Shown: in pieces, positions 1 to 6,823 of the stretch
How the letters are laid out: each line of letters begins with the position of its first letter
Numbering within the stretch: the first letter of the stretch is position 1
DNA from: Spirochaetales bacterium
GTDB lineage: Bacteria; Spirochaetota; Spirochaetia; DTKZ01
Assembly: GCA_031274005.1 (NCBI GenBank)
Contig: JAISQU010000101.1
Span: 1-10,834 of the forward strand
Length of the DNA: 10,834 bases
Reading direction: 5' to 3'
Notes under the pieces: model-generated
The model's database searches: none
Seen by the model: only the letters and a program-made list of their open reading frames with translations
Told to the model about the DNA's origin: nothing
Made by a program: the position numbers and the translations under genes

Positions 1-326
1 ATATCGCCGCTGTAATTTTTGATGATAAGAAGAACGCCCTTGCTCCCCGCGGAGTCTTTAATGGCCTGATACACCTGAACCTGCGAAGGAGAGGCAAAAA
101 CATCACCGCAGACAGCCGCGTCAAGCATACCTTCGCCGATAAACCCCGCGTGGGCCGGTTCATGCCCGCTGCCGCCGCCGCTTAAAAGCGTAACTTTGTT
201 TGCGTTTATTTCTTTTTTGCGCACATATTTATAGCGGCTGTCAAAATACAGTTTTGGATGGACAAGCGTCATGCCAAGGCCCATTTCCTGAACAATATGC
301 CGGGCCGCATTGATTATCTTTTTCAT
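1..326 (-). CDS. dhaK: Dihydroxyacetone kinase subunit DhaK, N-terminal part (runs off window)
   Basis: DhaK is the substrate-binding subunit of dihydroxyacetone kinase, which holds dihydroxyacetone covalently on a His while DhaL or an ATP domain donates phosphate. Only the first 108 residues lie in the window, against about 330 for the family. They contain the hallmark stretch GGGSGHEPAHAGFIGEGM (about residues 49-66), followed by AAVCGDVFASPS, which is strongly diagnostic. The covalent-binding His lies beyond the edge and cannot be checked. The ATG at 324-326 is preceded by a GAGGGGGA ribosome site that overlaps the stop codon of the upstream lyase; only 10 bases separate the two genes, so this is the seventh gene of the same operon. 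Whether dhaL and dhaM follow is outside the window. The link to dihydroxyacetone is by family; the true substrate in this operon could be another short keto compound. Confidence 0.9.
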   Translation of the reverse strand, partial: MKKIINAARHIVQEMGLGMTLVHPKLYFDSRYKYVRKKEINANKVTLLSGGGSGHEPAHAGFIGEGMLDAAVCGDVFASPSQVQVYQAIKDSAGSKGVLLIIKNYSGD

Positions 327-336
327 ATTTTCCCCC

Positions 337-1614
337 TCAAATTGTGTTTGTCAGTTTTTCTTCAAAAATTTCCACAATAACCTTTTCGGTCTGTACCATA
401 CCCGGATCCGCGATCCTTCCGATATAGCGCATTGTCTGTTCCGGATTCTGCCCGATAATACCGTGCTTCGGGTCTACGCCTGTGTTCCGCAGCGCCATGC
501 GGATGGCCTTGTAGCCGATATCAATAGCGATACCCGCTTTCAGCACACAAGCGGGATTGCCGCCTGTGCAAATAACGCCGGTCAGACCGGAAGCCATGTT
601 GTTGATAACAATTCCCGCCTGATCCAAAGATCCGCCCATCATAAAAAGCCGGCCGACACAGGCGCCGGTACCGGCGGCTATGGCACAGCCGCAAAAAGCG
701 GACAGCTTGCCCGAATATTCCTTGATGTACATTGTGGTAAGATAGCTTAACGCCGTTGCCCGCAGCAGGATCTCGCGTGAAAGGCCCCGTACCCGGGCGC
801 AGGCGTAGAGCGGCATCGTGCAGATGATACCGTGATTTCCGCTGCCGGTGATGCTCATGGCCGGAAATTTGAGGCCCCGAACCCGGGCCTCAATGGCTGC
901 CGCCGTCATGACATGCGCGGTTTTTAATTCATCATTTGAAATTACAACTCCGCCATTATCGGCGAGCAGGGTTTTGCAAATATCCGTAAATTCGCTGTTT
1001 AATCCCGCTTCCATAAGTTTGATATTTGTATCGTATGCCTGTTGGATAAACTCAATTTCCTCAAAAGATATATCCCCGGCATACCGCCAGAAATCAGCCA
1101 GCGTATACCCGCTGACAGAGACTGTGTTTTTTTCGTGAGCGGCGGGATTCTTTTTTTCCAGCACGATCCCGTTTTTTACAACCTCTGCAATATTGTCGTG
1201 CGCGCCAAGAATTGTTACGGCAGCCGAATCCGTTTCTGTTTCCACAGTCGCTTTTATATAAAGCGCGGAACTTATCTCCCGCAGCCGTACGCTGACTTTT
1301 CCGCTATCAAGAAGGCGCCGGGCCATTTTTATATCCCCGTCACGAACGCCGTCCAGAGACGCAAGACCTTTGGTGTAGTCTCCGGCCACAGCGCCGAGAG
1401 CCGCGGCAAACACATTACCGGTTTCTTCGGTACCGGGGATGCCGCAGGTGAAGGCGTTTTTGTATATACCGGAATTGATTTCTACTACAACGGAACGGAT
1501 ATCGCCGGCAACAAGGCTTCGCGCCCTGGAGACTGCCAAAGCAATGGCGCCCGGTTCCGTTACGCCCAGAGACACAGCCATATCGTTTTTAATAATTTCA
1601 GTCAGCGGATGCAT
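337..1614 (-). CDS. L-cysteine desulfidase / Fe-S serine dehydratase-like lyase (CyuA/YhaM family)
   Basis: Cytoplasmic lyase of the L-cysteine desulfidase / serine dehydratase alpha-chain family. Studied members use a [4Fe-4S] cluster to eliminate H2S or water from an amino acid, giving 2-aminoacrylate and then pyruvate plus ammonia. The 425 residues match the usual length. Family signatures are GVTEPGAIALA (17-27), GIPGTEETGN (58-67), ITGSGNHGI (255-263), FCGCAIAAGTGA (307-318) and GVICTGGNPACVLKAG (346-361). Three cluster-ligand Cys candidates remain (C308 or C310, C349, C356, with the family's 7-residue spacing of the last two), but the Cys normally in G-C-T-E-P is Val18. The ATG at 1612-1614 overlaps the upstream hydrolase by 17 bases, has no clear Shine-Dalgarno, and an in-frame TGA lies just upstream, so translation is probably coupled. 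ATG 1581 (residue 12) is a less likely start. Family is secure; substrate is not. Confidence 0.88.
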   Translation of the reverse strand: MHPLTEIIKNDMAVSLGVTEPGAIALAVSRARSLVAGDIRSVVVEINSGIYKNAFTCGIPGTEETGNVFAAALGAVAGDYTKGLASLDGVRDGDIKMARRLLDSGKVSVRLREISSALYIKATVETETDSAAVTILGAHDNIAEVVKNGIVLEKKNPAAHEKNTVSVSGYTLADFWRYAGDISFEEIEFIQQAYDTNIKLMEAGLNSEFTDICKTLLADNGGVVISNDELKTAHVMTAAAIEARVRGLKFPAMSITGSGNHGIICTMPLYACARVRGLSREILLRATALSYLTTMYIKEYSGKLSAFCGCAIAAGTGACVGRLFMMGGSLDQAGIVINNMASGLTGVICTGGNPACVLKAGIAIDIGYKAIRMALRNTGVDPKHGIIGQNPEQTMRYIGRIADPGMVQTEKVIVEIFEEKLTNTI

Positions 1615-2098
1615 TATTTTTTTTCATGCAGATGAGACATTTCCCATCGCCCTTCGCAATGGTTTTGGGCAGATCCAGTGTCCATCCGTAGCTGTCCATG
1701 GCGCCCCGGTCAATTTCCATACAGGCGTCACACAGTTTTTCCAGGAATTCCTGATCGTCAGTATACTGAAGCCAGCCATCCACCATTGGGCAATAGTTCA
1801 CCTCCCATACGAACTCGGTGTCGGTTAGTTTTGGAATAGCGCCATCGTTAACCTTTACCAGCGTTTCGGAGGCAAAACCTTCAGCAAACTTTTTAATATC
1901 GGATGTACGGGGGAATTTATGATAAGCTTTGTATGCCCCGGCCGCGCGGATTGCTTCCCGAATATCGTCCCATGTCATACCGGCATCCAAAGCGGCTTTT
2001 ACAATTTGATAAACCCACTTGCCGCGGTTTATGGACGCGGCCCGAAGCTGCTGCGCCTCATAATCGTCATTATAATTACACGCTGTGTTTTTGATCAT
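1598..2098 (-). CDS. L-2-amino-thiazoline-4-carboxylic acid hydrolase family protein (second copy)
   Basis: Small cytoplasmic protein of 166 residues in the L-2-amino-thiazoline-4-carboxylic acid (ATC) hydrolase family. The founding pseudomonad enzyme opens the ATC ring to N-carbamoyl-L-cysteine, but most members have no assigned substrate. The C-terminal half carries the family signature: NYCPMVDGW (101-109, candidate nucleophile Cys103), TDDQEF (113-118), CDACMEIDRG (123-132) and LPKTIAKGDGKCLICMKK (143-160). The N-terminal half is helical. It is clearly paralogous to the gene before it, sharing MIKN, RG-W-Y, YCPM--W, TDDQEF-EK-CD and DRG. The ATG at 2096-2098 has a strong AAGGGGAA site and lies 11 bases after the first copy's stop. 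Its 3' end overlaps the lyase start by 17 bases. A duplicated pair beside a cysteine-type lyase fits a role in releasing an amino acid from a ring or carbamoyl precursor; that role is inferred. Confidence 0.82.
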   Translation of the reverse strand: MIKNTACNYNDDYEAQQLRAASINRGKWVYQIVKAALDAGMTWDDIREAIRAAGAYKAYHKFPRTSDIKKFAEGFASETLVKVNDGAIPKLTDTEFVWEVNYCPMVDGWLQYTDDQEFLEKLCDACMEIDRGAMDSYGWTLDLPKTIAKGDGKCLICMKKNNASAD

Positions 2099-2109
2099 AG
2101 TGTTCCCCT

Positions 2110-2592
2110 TTATTTCTTTTTGATACAGATTTCGCAGGTCTCATGCCCCTGGCAGATGGTTTTGCCTAAAGAAAATTCGAAGCAGTCATACGTATCAAAC
2201 AAACCCCTGTCCACCTCCATCGCGATATCACAAATCTTTTCAATAAATTCCTGATCGTCGGTCAACTGCGTCCACGCGCCGCACATGGGGCAATAATGAA
2301 AATCAATATGCGCCTCGCCGTCTTTCATGCTTGTCAGTTCCATTTCAAAAAGATTTTTGTTAATATCATCCATGAATGCTTTGACGAAAATTTCCAGATT
2401 ATCGGTATCGGGATATTTCGGGCGGTTAGATCTGCCCACAGCGCGGACACCCTTGCGGGCAAAATTCTCGATATCGTATCCCTTGTCGCGCGCGGTTTTT
2501 AATAGATAATAATACCACAGGCCGCGATCCTCGGATGCTTTACGCAATTTGACAATCAAGTCATCGTTTACCGTCGGTAAATTTTTAATCAT
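2110..2592 (-). CDS. L-2-amino-thiazoline-4-carboxylic acid hydrolase family protein (first copy)
   Basis: A 160-residue member of the ATC hydrolase family and tandem paralogue of the next gene. Key segments are RGLWYYYLLKTARDKG (23-38), HYCPMCGAW (99-107, candidate catalytic Cys101), TDDQEFIEKICDIAMEVDRG (111-130) and LGKTICQGHETCEICIKK (142-159). Compared with its sister it has an additional Cys at 104 (CPMCG versus CPMVD) and a shorter linker after residue 60, so the two have diverged and may form a heteromer or act on different substrates. The ATG at 2590-2592 is served by AAAGGAG about nine bases upstream. A nearer ATG (2598-2600) opens only a four-codon frame and is too close to the ribosome site. 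The gene follows dctM after 39 bases with no visible terminator, so it is co-transcribed with the transporter. Confidence 0.82.
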   Translation of the reverse strand: MIKNLPTVNDDLIVKLRKASEDRGLWYYYLLKTARDKGYDIENFARKGVRAVGRSNRPKYPDTDNLEIFVKAFMDDINKNLFEMELTSMKDGEAHIDFHYCPMCGAWTQLTDDQEFIEKICDIAMEVDRGLFDTYDCFEFSLGKTICQGHETCEICIKKK

Positions 2593-2631
2593 CTTTCATA
2601 TCTCCTTTATTTTATACGCTGAACCCGGGCC

Positions 2632-3906
2632 TTATTTTGCCAGCAGCCGGGGAAGCCACATAACTGAATCCGGAATATAGGCAACGACAAATAACAGCGC
2701 CGTTAACGCGCCGACCCACGGCCAAACATTGCGGATCATCTTATCCGTCGGGACACCCGTAGCCATTGCGGTCGTATACAAAACCGTACCAACCGGCGGC
2801 GTCAAAAGGCCAATTGACAGATTCAGACACATAAGCAGGCCAAAATGAACCGGATCGAAACCGAATTGGCTTACAACAGGCATAAACACAGGCACCAGAA
2901 TCATAACCGCCGGGGCTGAATCCATAATCATACCCACAAAAAACAGAAACAACTGAATAATCAATGTAATGACAAGCGTGTTTTCGCTGATGAGCGATAT
3001 GCCGTGCGCAATAGCCTGCGGAATATGGTCAATGGACAAATTCCAGCCCAATACGCCGCCCATAGCGCTGATAATCAAAATCGCGCCGGAAGTAGTAGCG
3101 GTCCGGGTAAGCACGGTTAGCATATTCTTCAGCTTGATTTTCCGGTAGCCAAAAGCCCCTACAAAAAATACCAATACGCATACTACAGCGGCGGCTTCCG
3201 TCGGCGTAGCGATACCGGTACCGATAGAAAAAACGGTGATAAAAGGGGCCAGTACGGAAAAAGCCGCGCGTTTCACTTTTACCAGCACATCCGGCAAAGA
3301 TACGGACTGGGTTGATACCGGCCATTTATGCTTGCGCCCGGAAAAGAAAATAATCAGGGATAATACGATAGCAATCATGACACCCGCCGGCAGGCCGGCC
3401 ATAAACAAGTCCGCGATGGATGTATTACTGGCGACACAGTAGATAACAAACAGCATTCCCGGCGGAATCATCGGCGCGATAATGGATACCGACGCGACAA
3501 AAGGCGCCGCGAATTCTGATTTGTAGCCGTCTTTGATCATTTCCGGATAGATAGTAGTACTTAAAAGCGCTGCCGCGGCATTGGCCATACCCAATAGCCC
3601 GCCTATCATAACACCCACTACAATGCTGACGTAGGCCAGACCGCCCCGGACCCTGCCGATAACCACACGCGCCAAATCCATAAGCCGGTTGATATCGCCG
3701 GATAACCCCATCAGTTCGCCCGCCATAATAAAAAGCGGTATCGCCATAAGGCTGTAATTATTTGATGTGGCAAATAATTTTTGCGGAATAGCGATAAGAA
3801 ACGACGGCCCCATGGAATAAAGACCGGCTACCGCCGTTAAGCCCAGCGAAAACGCAATGGGAACTCCGATAATCAGAGTAACCACAAAAACCGCCAACAT
3901 TAACAT
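2632..3906 (-). CDS. dctM: TRAP transporter large permease DctM
   Basis: Large membrane subunit of a tripartite ATP-independent periplasmic (TRAP) transporter. It forms the ion-coupled translocation pathway that takes substrate from the binding protein across the inner membrane. The 424 residues match the family and are hydrophobic almost throughout, consistent with about 11-12 membrane segments. Typical pieces are the start VTLIIGVPIAFSLGL, the SLMAIPLFIMAGELM segment near residue 55, ANAAAALLSTTIYPEMIKDGY, ASVSIIAPMIPPG, GIATPTEAAAV near residue 230, and GLLTPPVGTVLY near the end. The ATG at 3904-3906 has GAGGGAGAAA seven bases upstream and overlaps the dctQ stop by 7 bases. A second in-frame ATG two codons later (3898-3900) is less well spaced from the ribosome site. 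No degradation is visible; all three TRAP parts are present in order. Confidence 0.95.
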   Translation of the reverse strand: MLMLAVFVVTLIIGVPIAFSLGLTAVAGLYSMGPSFLIAIPQKLFATSNNYSLMAIPLFIMAGELMGLSGDINRLMDLARVVIGRVRGGLAYVSIVVGVMIGGLLGMANAAAALLSTTIYPEMIKDGYKSEFAAPFVASVSIIAPMIPPGMLFVIYCVASNTSIADLFMAGLPAGVMIAIVLSLIIFFSGRKHKWPVSTQSVSLPDVLVKVKRAAFSVLAPFITVFSIGTGIATPTEAAAVVCVLVFFVGAFGYRKIKLKNMLTVLTRTATTSGAILIISAMGGVLGWNLSIDHIPQAIAHGISLISENTLVITLIIQLFLFFVGMIMDSAPAVMILVPVFMPVVSQFGFDPVHFGLLMCLNLSIGLLTPPVGTVLYTTAMATGVPTDKMIRNVWPWVGALTALLFVVAYIPDSVMWLPRLLAK

Positions 3907-4409
3907 GAAGTTTCTCCCTCGCCGTCAGCTATATACCGGAGTATCTTTGTAACGGTTTTAACGATACAAAGGCCAAACATAAACGGGATCATGCCGTAGA
4001 ATATCCACAACGGAATATACATGCCCGGCGTTTTCTGGTTTAACGAAGTGGGCATCAGAAACAGCCGGACGCCAAAATACACGACAATAGCCAGCATAGC
4101 CAAAGAAAACAACTCGGACACGATATACACCGCCTTGCGGGATTTGCCCTTAAACAAACCGATAAAAAGCTCTGTCCGCGCAAGTTTATTTTGCGAAAGC
4201 GCCAGGTAGCACCCCAGAAACGCGATGACCACCAATAATAAAGACGCGAACTCGTCCACCCAGACAAGCGGGCTTTGCAAAAAATACCGCCACACAACGC
4301 CGCAAAAAATGATAACAATCTGTACGGCGACAGAAATATCAACAATAATTTTCGCCGCCGCCATGCAGACTGTGTTAAAAACTTCCAGACCAGTGATAAT
4401 TTTTTTCAT
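3900..4409 (-). CDS. dctQ: TRAP transporter small permease DctQ
   Basis: Small membrane subunit of the TRAP transporter, which scaffolds DctM. With the start chosen here it has 169 residues and four hydrophobic segments (about 15-40, 50-70, 90-112 and 130-150). The family pattern VWRYFLQSPLVWVDEFASLLLVVIAFLG falls between the first two, including the W-x-D/E-E signature. An in-frame ATG at 4467-4469 would add 20 residues and give an ATGA overlap with dctP, but that start lacks a ribosome site and the extra residues are basic and unlike the family. The ATG at 4407-4409 follows GGGATGG and yields a standard N-terminus, MKKIITGLEVFN. Choosing it leaves 56 untranslated bases that hold a hairpin. 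The gene overlaps dctM by 7 bases. Confidence 0.9.
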   Translation of the reverse strand: MKKIITGLEVFNTVCMAAAKIIVDISVAVQIVIIFCGVVWRYFLQSPLVWVDEFASLLLVVIAFLGCYLALSQNKLARTELFIGLFKGKSRKAVYIVSELFSLAMLAIVVYFGVRLFLMPTSLNQKTPGMYIPLWIFYGMIPFMFGLCIVKTVTKILRYIADGEGETSC

Positions 4410-4425
4410 ACCATCCCGCTTATGG

Positions 4426-4458
4426 AACCCGCGCCCAAATAAGCACCGGACGCGGGCT
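4426..4458 (-). promoter_or_regulatory. Intercistronic hairpin between dctP and dctQ
   Basis: On the minus-strand transcript CCCGCG (plus-strand 4451-4456) pairs perfectly with CGCGGG (4428-4433), and one wobble plus one A-U pair lengthen the stem to 8 bp around a 17-base loop. No T-run follows, so it is not a classic terminator. Hairpins in this position are often processing or stability elements that leave more binding protein than permease. It lies wholly non-coding only if dctQ starts at 4409. Confidence 0.45.
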
Positions 4459-4465
4459 TGTATTT

Positions 4466-5500
4466 TCATTTTTTGTGCTGAGCCCGATATGTATTAAAAT
4501 AATCAACAATCTGTTTGACATTGGCGCTTTTGCCGCAAAAGCTGTCAACCACCGGCTTTACCCTGGCTTTTGCTTCGGCAATATCAATTTGGGTAACAGT
4601 AAGCCCCTGCTGTTTCATAAATTCGATGGTCAGCGGAGTCTGCTCCTGATAGGTAACCTTTGTGGCTTCCTGCGCCGCGATTCCGGCCTGCAAAATCCAT
4701 GCCTGCTCTTCTTTCGACAGGCTGTTCCAGGCGTTTTGACTCATAATAAAAACCGGCGCCGCCGTCATGTGGCCGGAAATAACAACGTGTTTCGCTACTT
4801 CGTAATTTTTCTGAGACCGCACCGACACGCTGACATCCTCAAAGCCGTCAATAGTGCCATTCTTCATTGCCTGATAAATTTCGCTGTACGCCATTGGCGT
4901 TGGATTAAAACCCAATGCCTGATAGGTAGCAAGGTGCAGCGGCGACTCCATTGAACGCAGTTTGACGCCCTTCGCGTCATTGAGGGTTTTAAACGGCGTA
5001 TTCAGATAAAAATCGCGCCCCGGATTAATGAGGTAGGAAATACCGACGACACCGGTTGCGGCTTTTAATTTCTCAAACATGGCCGCCCCTATGCCGGAAT
5101 TGACAATCTCCTGATAGAGGTCCATGTCGTTATCGCATAAATACGGCATATCAAATCCGTCAAGAACATCGGAAAAACCGGATACAACCGGACTCGACAT
5201 AAACGCCGAATCAATGGTGCCCAACTGCACGGATTCAAACACTTCCCGCTCGTTACCCAACTGGCTGCCGGGGAAAAAGTCAAAACTGATTTTACCGCCG
5301 GACAGTTCTTTGATTTTGGCGTTTGCCTGTATGCCCGCCTGCGTCAAACCGTGCTTCTCATCGTAAGCAGGCGCCCAACTGAGGCGAAAGGCTTTTGCCC
5401 CTCCGGATGAAGCGCCCCCTTCCGAACCGCCGCCGGCAAATACCGGCACACCGCTGACAAGGATAGCCAGCGCCAATAACGCAACATGTCTTAATTTCAT
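4466..5500 (-). CDS. dctP: TRAP transporter periplasmic solute-binding protein DctP
   Basis: Periplasmic receptor of the TRAP system encoded by this operon, with 344 residues from the start chosen. Residues 1-22 form a signal peptide (MKLRHVALLALAILVSGVPVFA), followed by a flexible GGGSEGGASSGG stretch. There is no lipobox Cys, so signal peptidase I cleavage is likely. Family marks are FPGSQLGNEREVFESVQLGTID (76-97), PGRDFY (160-165, with Arg162), KLRSMESP (180-187, with the conserved ligand-carboxylate Arg182), and YSEIYQAMKNGTIDGFED (205-222). Binding of an organic acid through Arg182 is known for the family; the ligand here is unknown, though the downstream hydrolases and lyase suggest a cysteine- or serine-related acid. 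The ATG at 5498-5500 is preceded by GGAGGGTTAT; the in-frame ATG at 5536 is rejected because it lies ahead of the ribosome site. It is the first gene of the operon. Confidence 0.93.
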   Translation of the reverse strand: MKLRHVALLALAILVSGVPVFAGGGSEGGASSGGAKAFRLSWAPAYDEKHGLTQAGIQANAKIKELSGGKISFDFFPGSQLGNEREVFESVQLGTIDSAFMSSPVVSGFSDVLDGFDMPYLCDNDMDLYQEIVNSGIGAAMFEKLKAATGVVGISYLINPGRDFYLNTPFKTLNDAKGVKLRSMESPLHLATYQALGFNPTPMAYSEIYQAMKNGTIDGFEDVSVSVRSQKNYEVAKHVVISGHMTAAPVFIMSQNAWNSLSKEEQAWILQAGIAAQEATKVTYQEQTPLTIEFMKQQGLTVTQIDIAEAKARVKPVVDSFCGKSANVKQIVDYFNTYRAQHKK

Positions 5501-5543
5501 ATAACCCTCCATTTCGTATTCATGAATTCCCAACAATTAAAAA

Positions 5544-5572
5544 AGCGTAGCATGGTTCCTTTTCCGTGTCAA
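5544..5572 (-). promoter_or_regulatory. Sigma-70 promoter of the dctPQM operon
   Basis: On the minus strand a perfect -35 TTGACA (5567-5572) is followed, after exactly 17 bases, by TACGCT (5544-5549) as the -10. Transcription would begin near 5537, about 37 bases ahead of the dctP start, with the GGAGGG ribosome site inside the leader. The weak -10 with an ideal -35 suits an activated or repressible promoter. Confidence 0.65.
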
Positions 5573-5577
5573 GTGCA

Positions 5578-5616
5578 TTTATTAAAATTTTTTAAATATT
5601 ACACATTTTTAATAAA
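5578..5616. promoter_or_regulatory. Candidate operator: 10-bp inverted repeat between divergent promoters
   Basis: TTTATTAAAA (5578-5587) and TTTTAATAAA (5607-5616) are perfect inverted copies separated by 19 bases, centre to centre 29 bp, close to three helical turns. They lie exactly between the two outward-facing -35 boxes. The position is ideal for a dimeric regulator acting on both transcripts, most likely the adjacent YheO-type protein. The region is AT-rich, so chance pairing is a real alternative. Confidence 0.45.
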
Positions 5617-5620
5617 ACCA

Positions 5621-5649
5621 TTGACAAACAAGAAAAGCCTGTTTATACT
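5621..5649 (+). promoter_or_regulatory. Sigma-70 promoter of the YheO-type regulator and ridA
   Basis: A perfect -35 TTGACA (5621-5626), a 17-base spacer and TATACT (5644-5649, five of six to consensus) form a near-ideal promoter. Initiation would fall near 5656, giving a leader of about 19 bases that contains an AGGA ribosome site and ends at the ATG at 5675. This decides the start of the regulator. Confidence 0.75.
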
Positions 5650-5674
5650 TTACACAATCAGGACAATAACACCG

Positions 5675-6373
5675 ATGAAAAATATAACCGCGGCGCCAAA
5701 GCTGCCTTCAATTACCCTCAAGGATAAGCAAACTCTGGAATCCGTAAAAGCCATTGTAGACGGGATTGCGACGCTCTTCGGGGAAAACTGCGAGGTCTTG
5801 CTTCACTCCTTTGAAAGCCTGGACCGGTCCATAATCCACATCGCAAACGGCCATATAACCGGCCGTGGCATCGGTTCGCCCATAACCGACCTGGGGATGA
5901 AAGTCCTCCAGGAGTCCGCCAATACCAGCAGGGATGTAACCGGCTGTTACTACTCCAAAACAAAAGACGGCAAAACCCTCCGCTCCGTTACCATTTTAAT
6001 TCGCAATACCAAAAAAAAACCAATCGGCATGATGTGCATCAACTTTAATATGAATGCCTCTGTCATCAGCCTGCTGCGGACTTTCGGAGATTCGGGCCAG
6101 CAGGAAGGGTCGGAAAATCCTGAAAATTTTGTAAGCAATATAGAGGATCTTATAAAAACCACGCTGCGTGACACCATAACCAATATAAACAATCACGCCG
6201 CCATTCCCAACCATGCCAAAAACAAAACCATTGTATATGAGCTTATAAAAAAGGGAATTTTTGACATCCGGGGAGCGATTGACATTGTCGCGCGGGAGTT
6301 ATCGATTTCCCGCTATACAATATATAATTATATACGGGAAAATAAATTTTCTGCGAAAAAGGAACTATTATGA
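5675..6373 (+). CDS. YheO-like PAS / helix-turn-helix transcriptional regulator
   Basis: Cytoplasmic DNA-binding regulator of 232 residues with the YheO architecture. An N-terminal PAS-like sensor covers about residues 22-130, including GENCEVLLHSFESLDRSIIHIANGHITGRGIGSPITDLG and the strand IGMMCINFN. A linker of about 30 residues follows, then a C-terminal helix-turn-helix (about 180-224) with GIFDIRGAIDIVARELSISRYTIYNYIREN. Family members such as DauR control amino-acid catabolism and are often next to ridA-type genes. The frame stays open back to 5522, but the promoter at 5621-5649 lies inside that extension, so the ATG at 5675 is the start. Its stop overlaps the ridA start as ATGA. Being divergent from the transport/hydrolase operon, with a palindrome between the promoters, it is the likely regulator of both. 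The ligand sensed is unknown. Confidence 0.88.
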   Translation: MKNITAAPKLPSITLKDKQTLESVKAIVDGIATLFGENCEVLLHSFESLDRSIIHIANGHITGRGIGSPITDLGMKVLQESANTSRDVTGCYYSKTKDGKTLRSVTILIRNTKKKPIGMMCINFNMNASVISLLRTFGDSGQQEGSENPENFVSNIEDLIKTTLRDTITNINNHAAIPNHAKNKTIVYELIKKGIFDIRGAIDIVARELSISRYTIYNYIRENKFSAKKELL

Positions 6374-6756
6374 AAAAAGCGATCTCAACATCCGCGGCGC
6401 CGAAAGCTATCGGTCCATACTCCCAGGCTATTGCGGCAGGCGGTTTTCTTTACATCTCCGGCCAGTTGCCCATAGCGGCGGAAACCGGAAAGATGCCGGA
6501 TACCATAGAGGCTCAGGCGCGCGCCAGTCTGCAGAATATAGATTCCATTTTGCGGGAAGCGGGCTACGCCCGTAACGATGTTGTAAAAACAACCGTATTC
6601 CTGGCGGATATGGCGGACTTTGATACGGTAAACAAAATATACGCCGAGTTTTTTCAGGGCTGCCTTTTCCCCGCGCGAGTCGCGATTCAGGCCGCGCGGC
6701 TCCCCAAAGACGCCAGAGTGGAAATTGAAAGCATCGCGTACAAGAGCGCTTCGTAA
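6370..6756 (+). CDS. ridA: RidA family enamine/imine deaminase
   Basis: Small cytoplasmic enzyme, normally a homotrimer, that hydrolyses reactive enamine/imine intermediates such as 2-aminoacrylate to the keto acid and ammonia, protecting PLP enzymes. At 128 residues it has the standard length. Signatures are GPYSQAI (15-21), LYISGQLP (27-34), NIDSIL and DVVKTTVFLADM (70-81), and FPARVAIQAARLPKDARVEIESIA (100-123). The catalytic Arg103 (PAR) and conserved Glu120 are both present, so an active deaminase is expected. The ATG at 6370-6372 overlaps the regulator's stop by 4 bases, with AAAAGGAA as ribosome site: a two-gene unit with coupled translation. Chemistry links it to the opposite operon, because a cysteine desulfidase or serine dehydratase releases exactly the enamine that RidA removes. 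A role limited to that pathway is inferred. Confidence 0.95.
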   Translation: MKKAISTSAAPKAIGPYSQAIAAGGFLYISGQLPIAAETGKMPDTIEAQARASLQNIDSILREAGYARNDVVKTTVFLADMADFDTVNKIYAEFFQGCLFPARVAIQAARLPKDARVEIESIAYKSAS

Positions 6757-6823
6757 CCCTAAACTTGACCCATAACTCGATGATTGCTCACATGTTTCAG
6801 GAATTTCTAACCGCCAAGTCGTC

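Noticed and set aside
1615..1630. Run of eight A in the hydrolase/lyase overlap as a programmed frameshift site
   Set aside because: The lyase frame is +1 relative to the hydrolase frame, whereas slippage on A-runs usually gives -1, and an in-frame TGA precedes the lyase ATG. Coupled reinitiation explains the overlap better.
310..1828. Long plus-strand open frames opposite the lyase and hydrolase (for example 310-750, 1042-1635, 1439-1828)
   Set aside because: They are antisense to well-supported family genes, have no ribosome sites or recognisable domains, and show atypical composition.
5522..5674. N-terminal extension of the YheO-like regulator by 51 residues
   Set aside because: The extension contains both divergent promoters and has no family resemblance; initiation near 5656 makes it untranslated.
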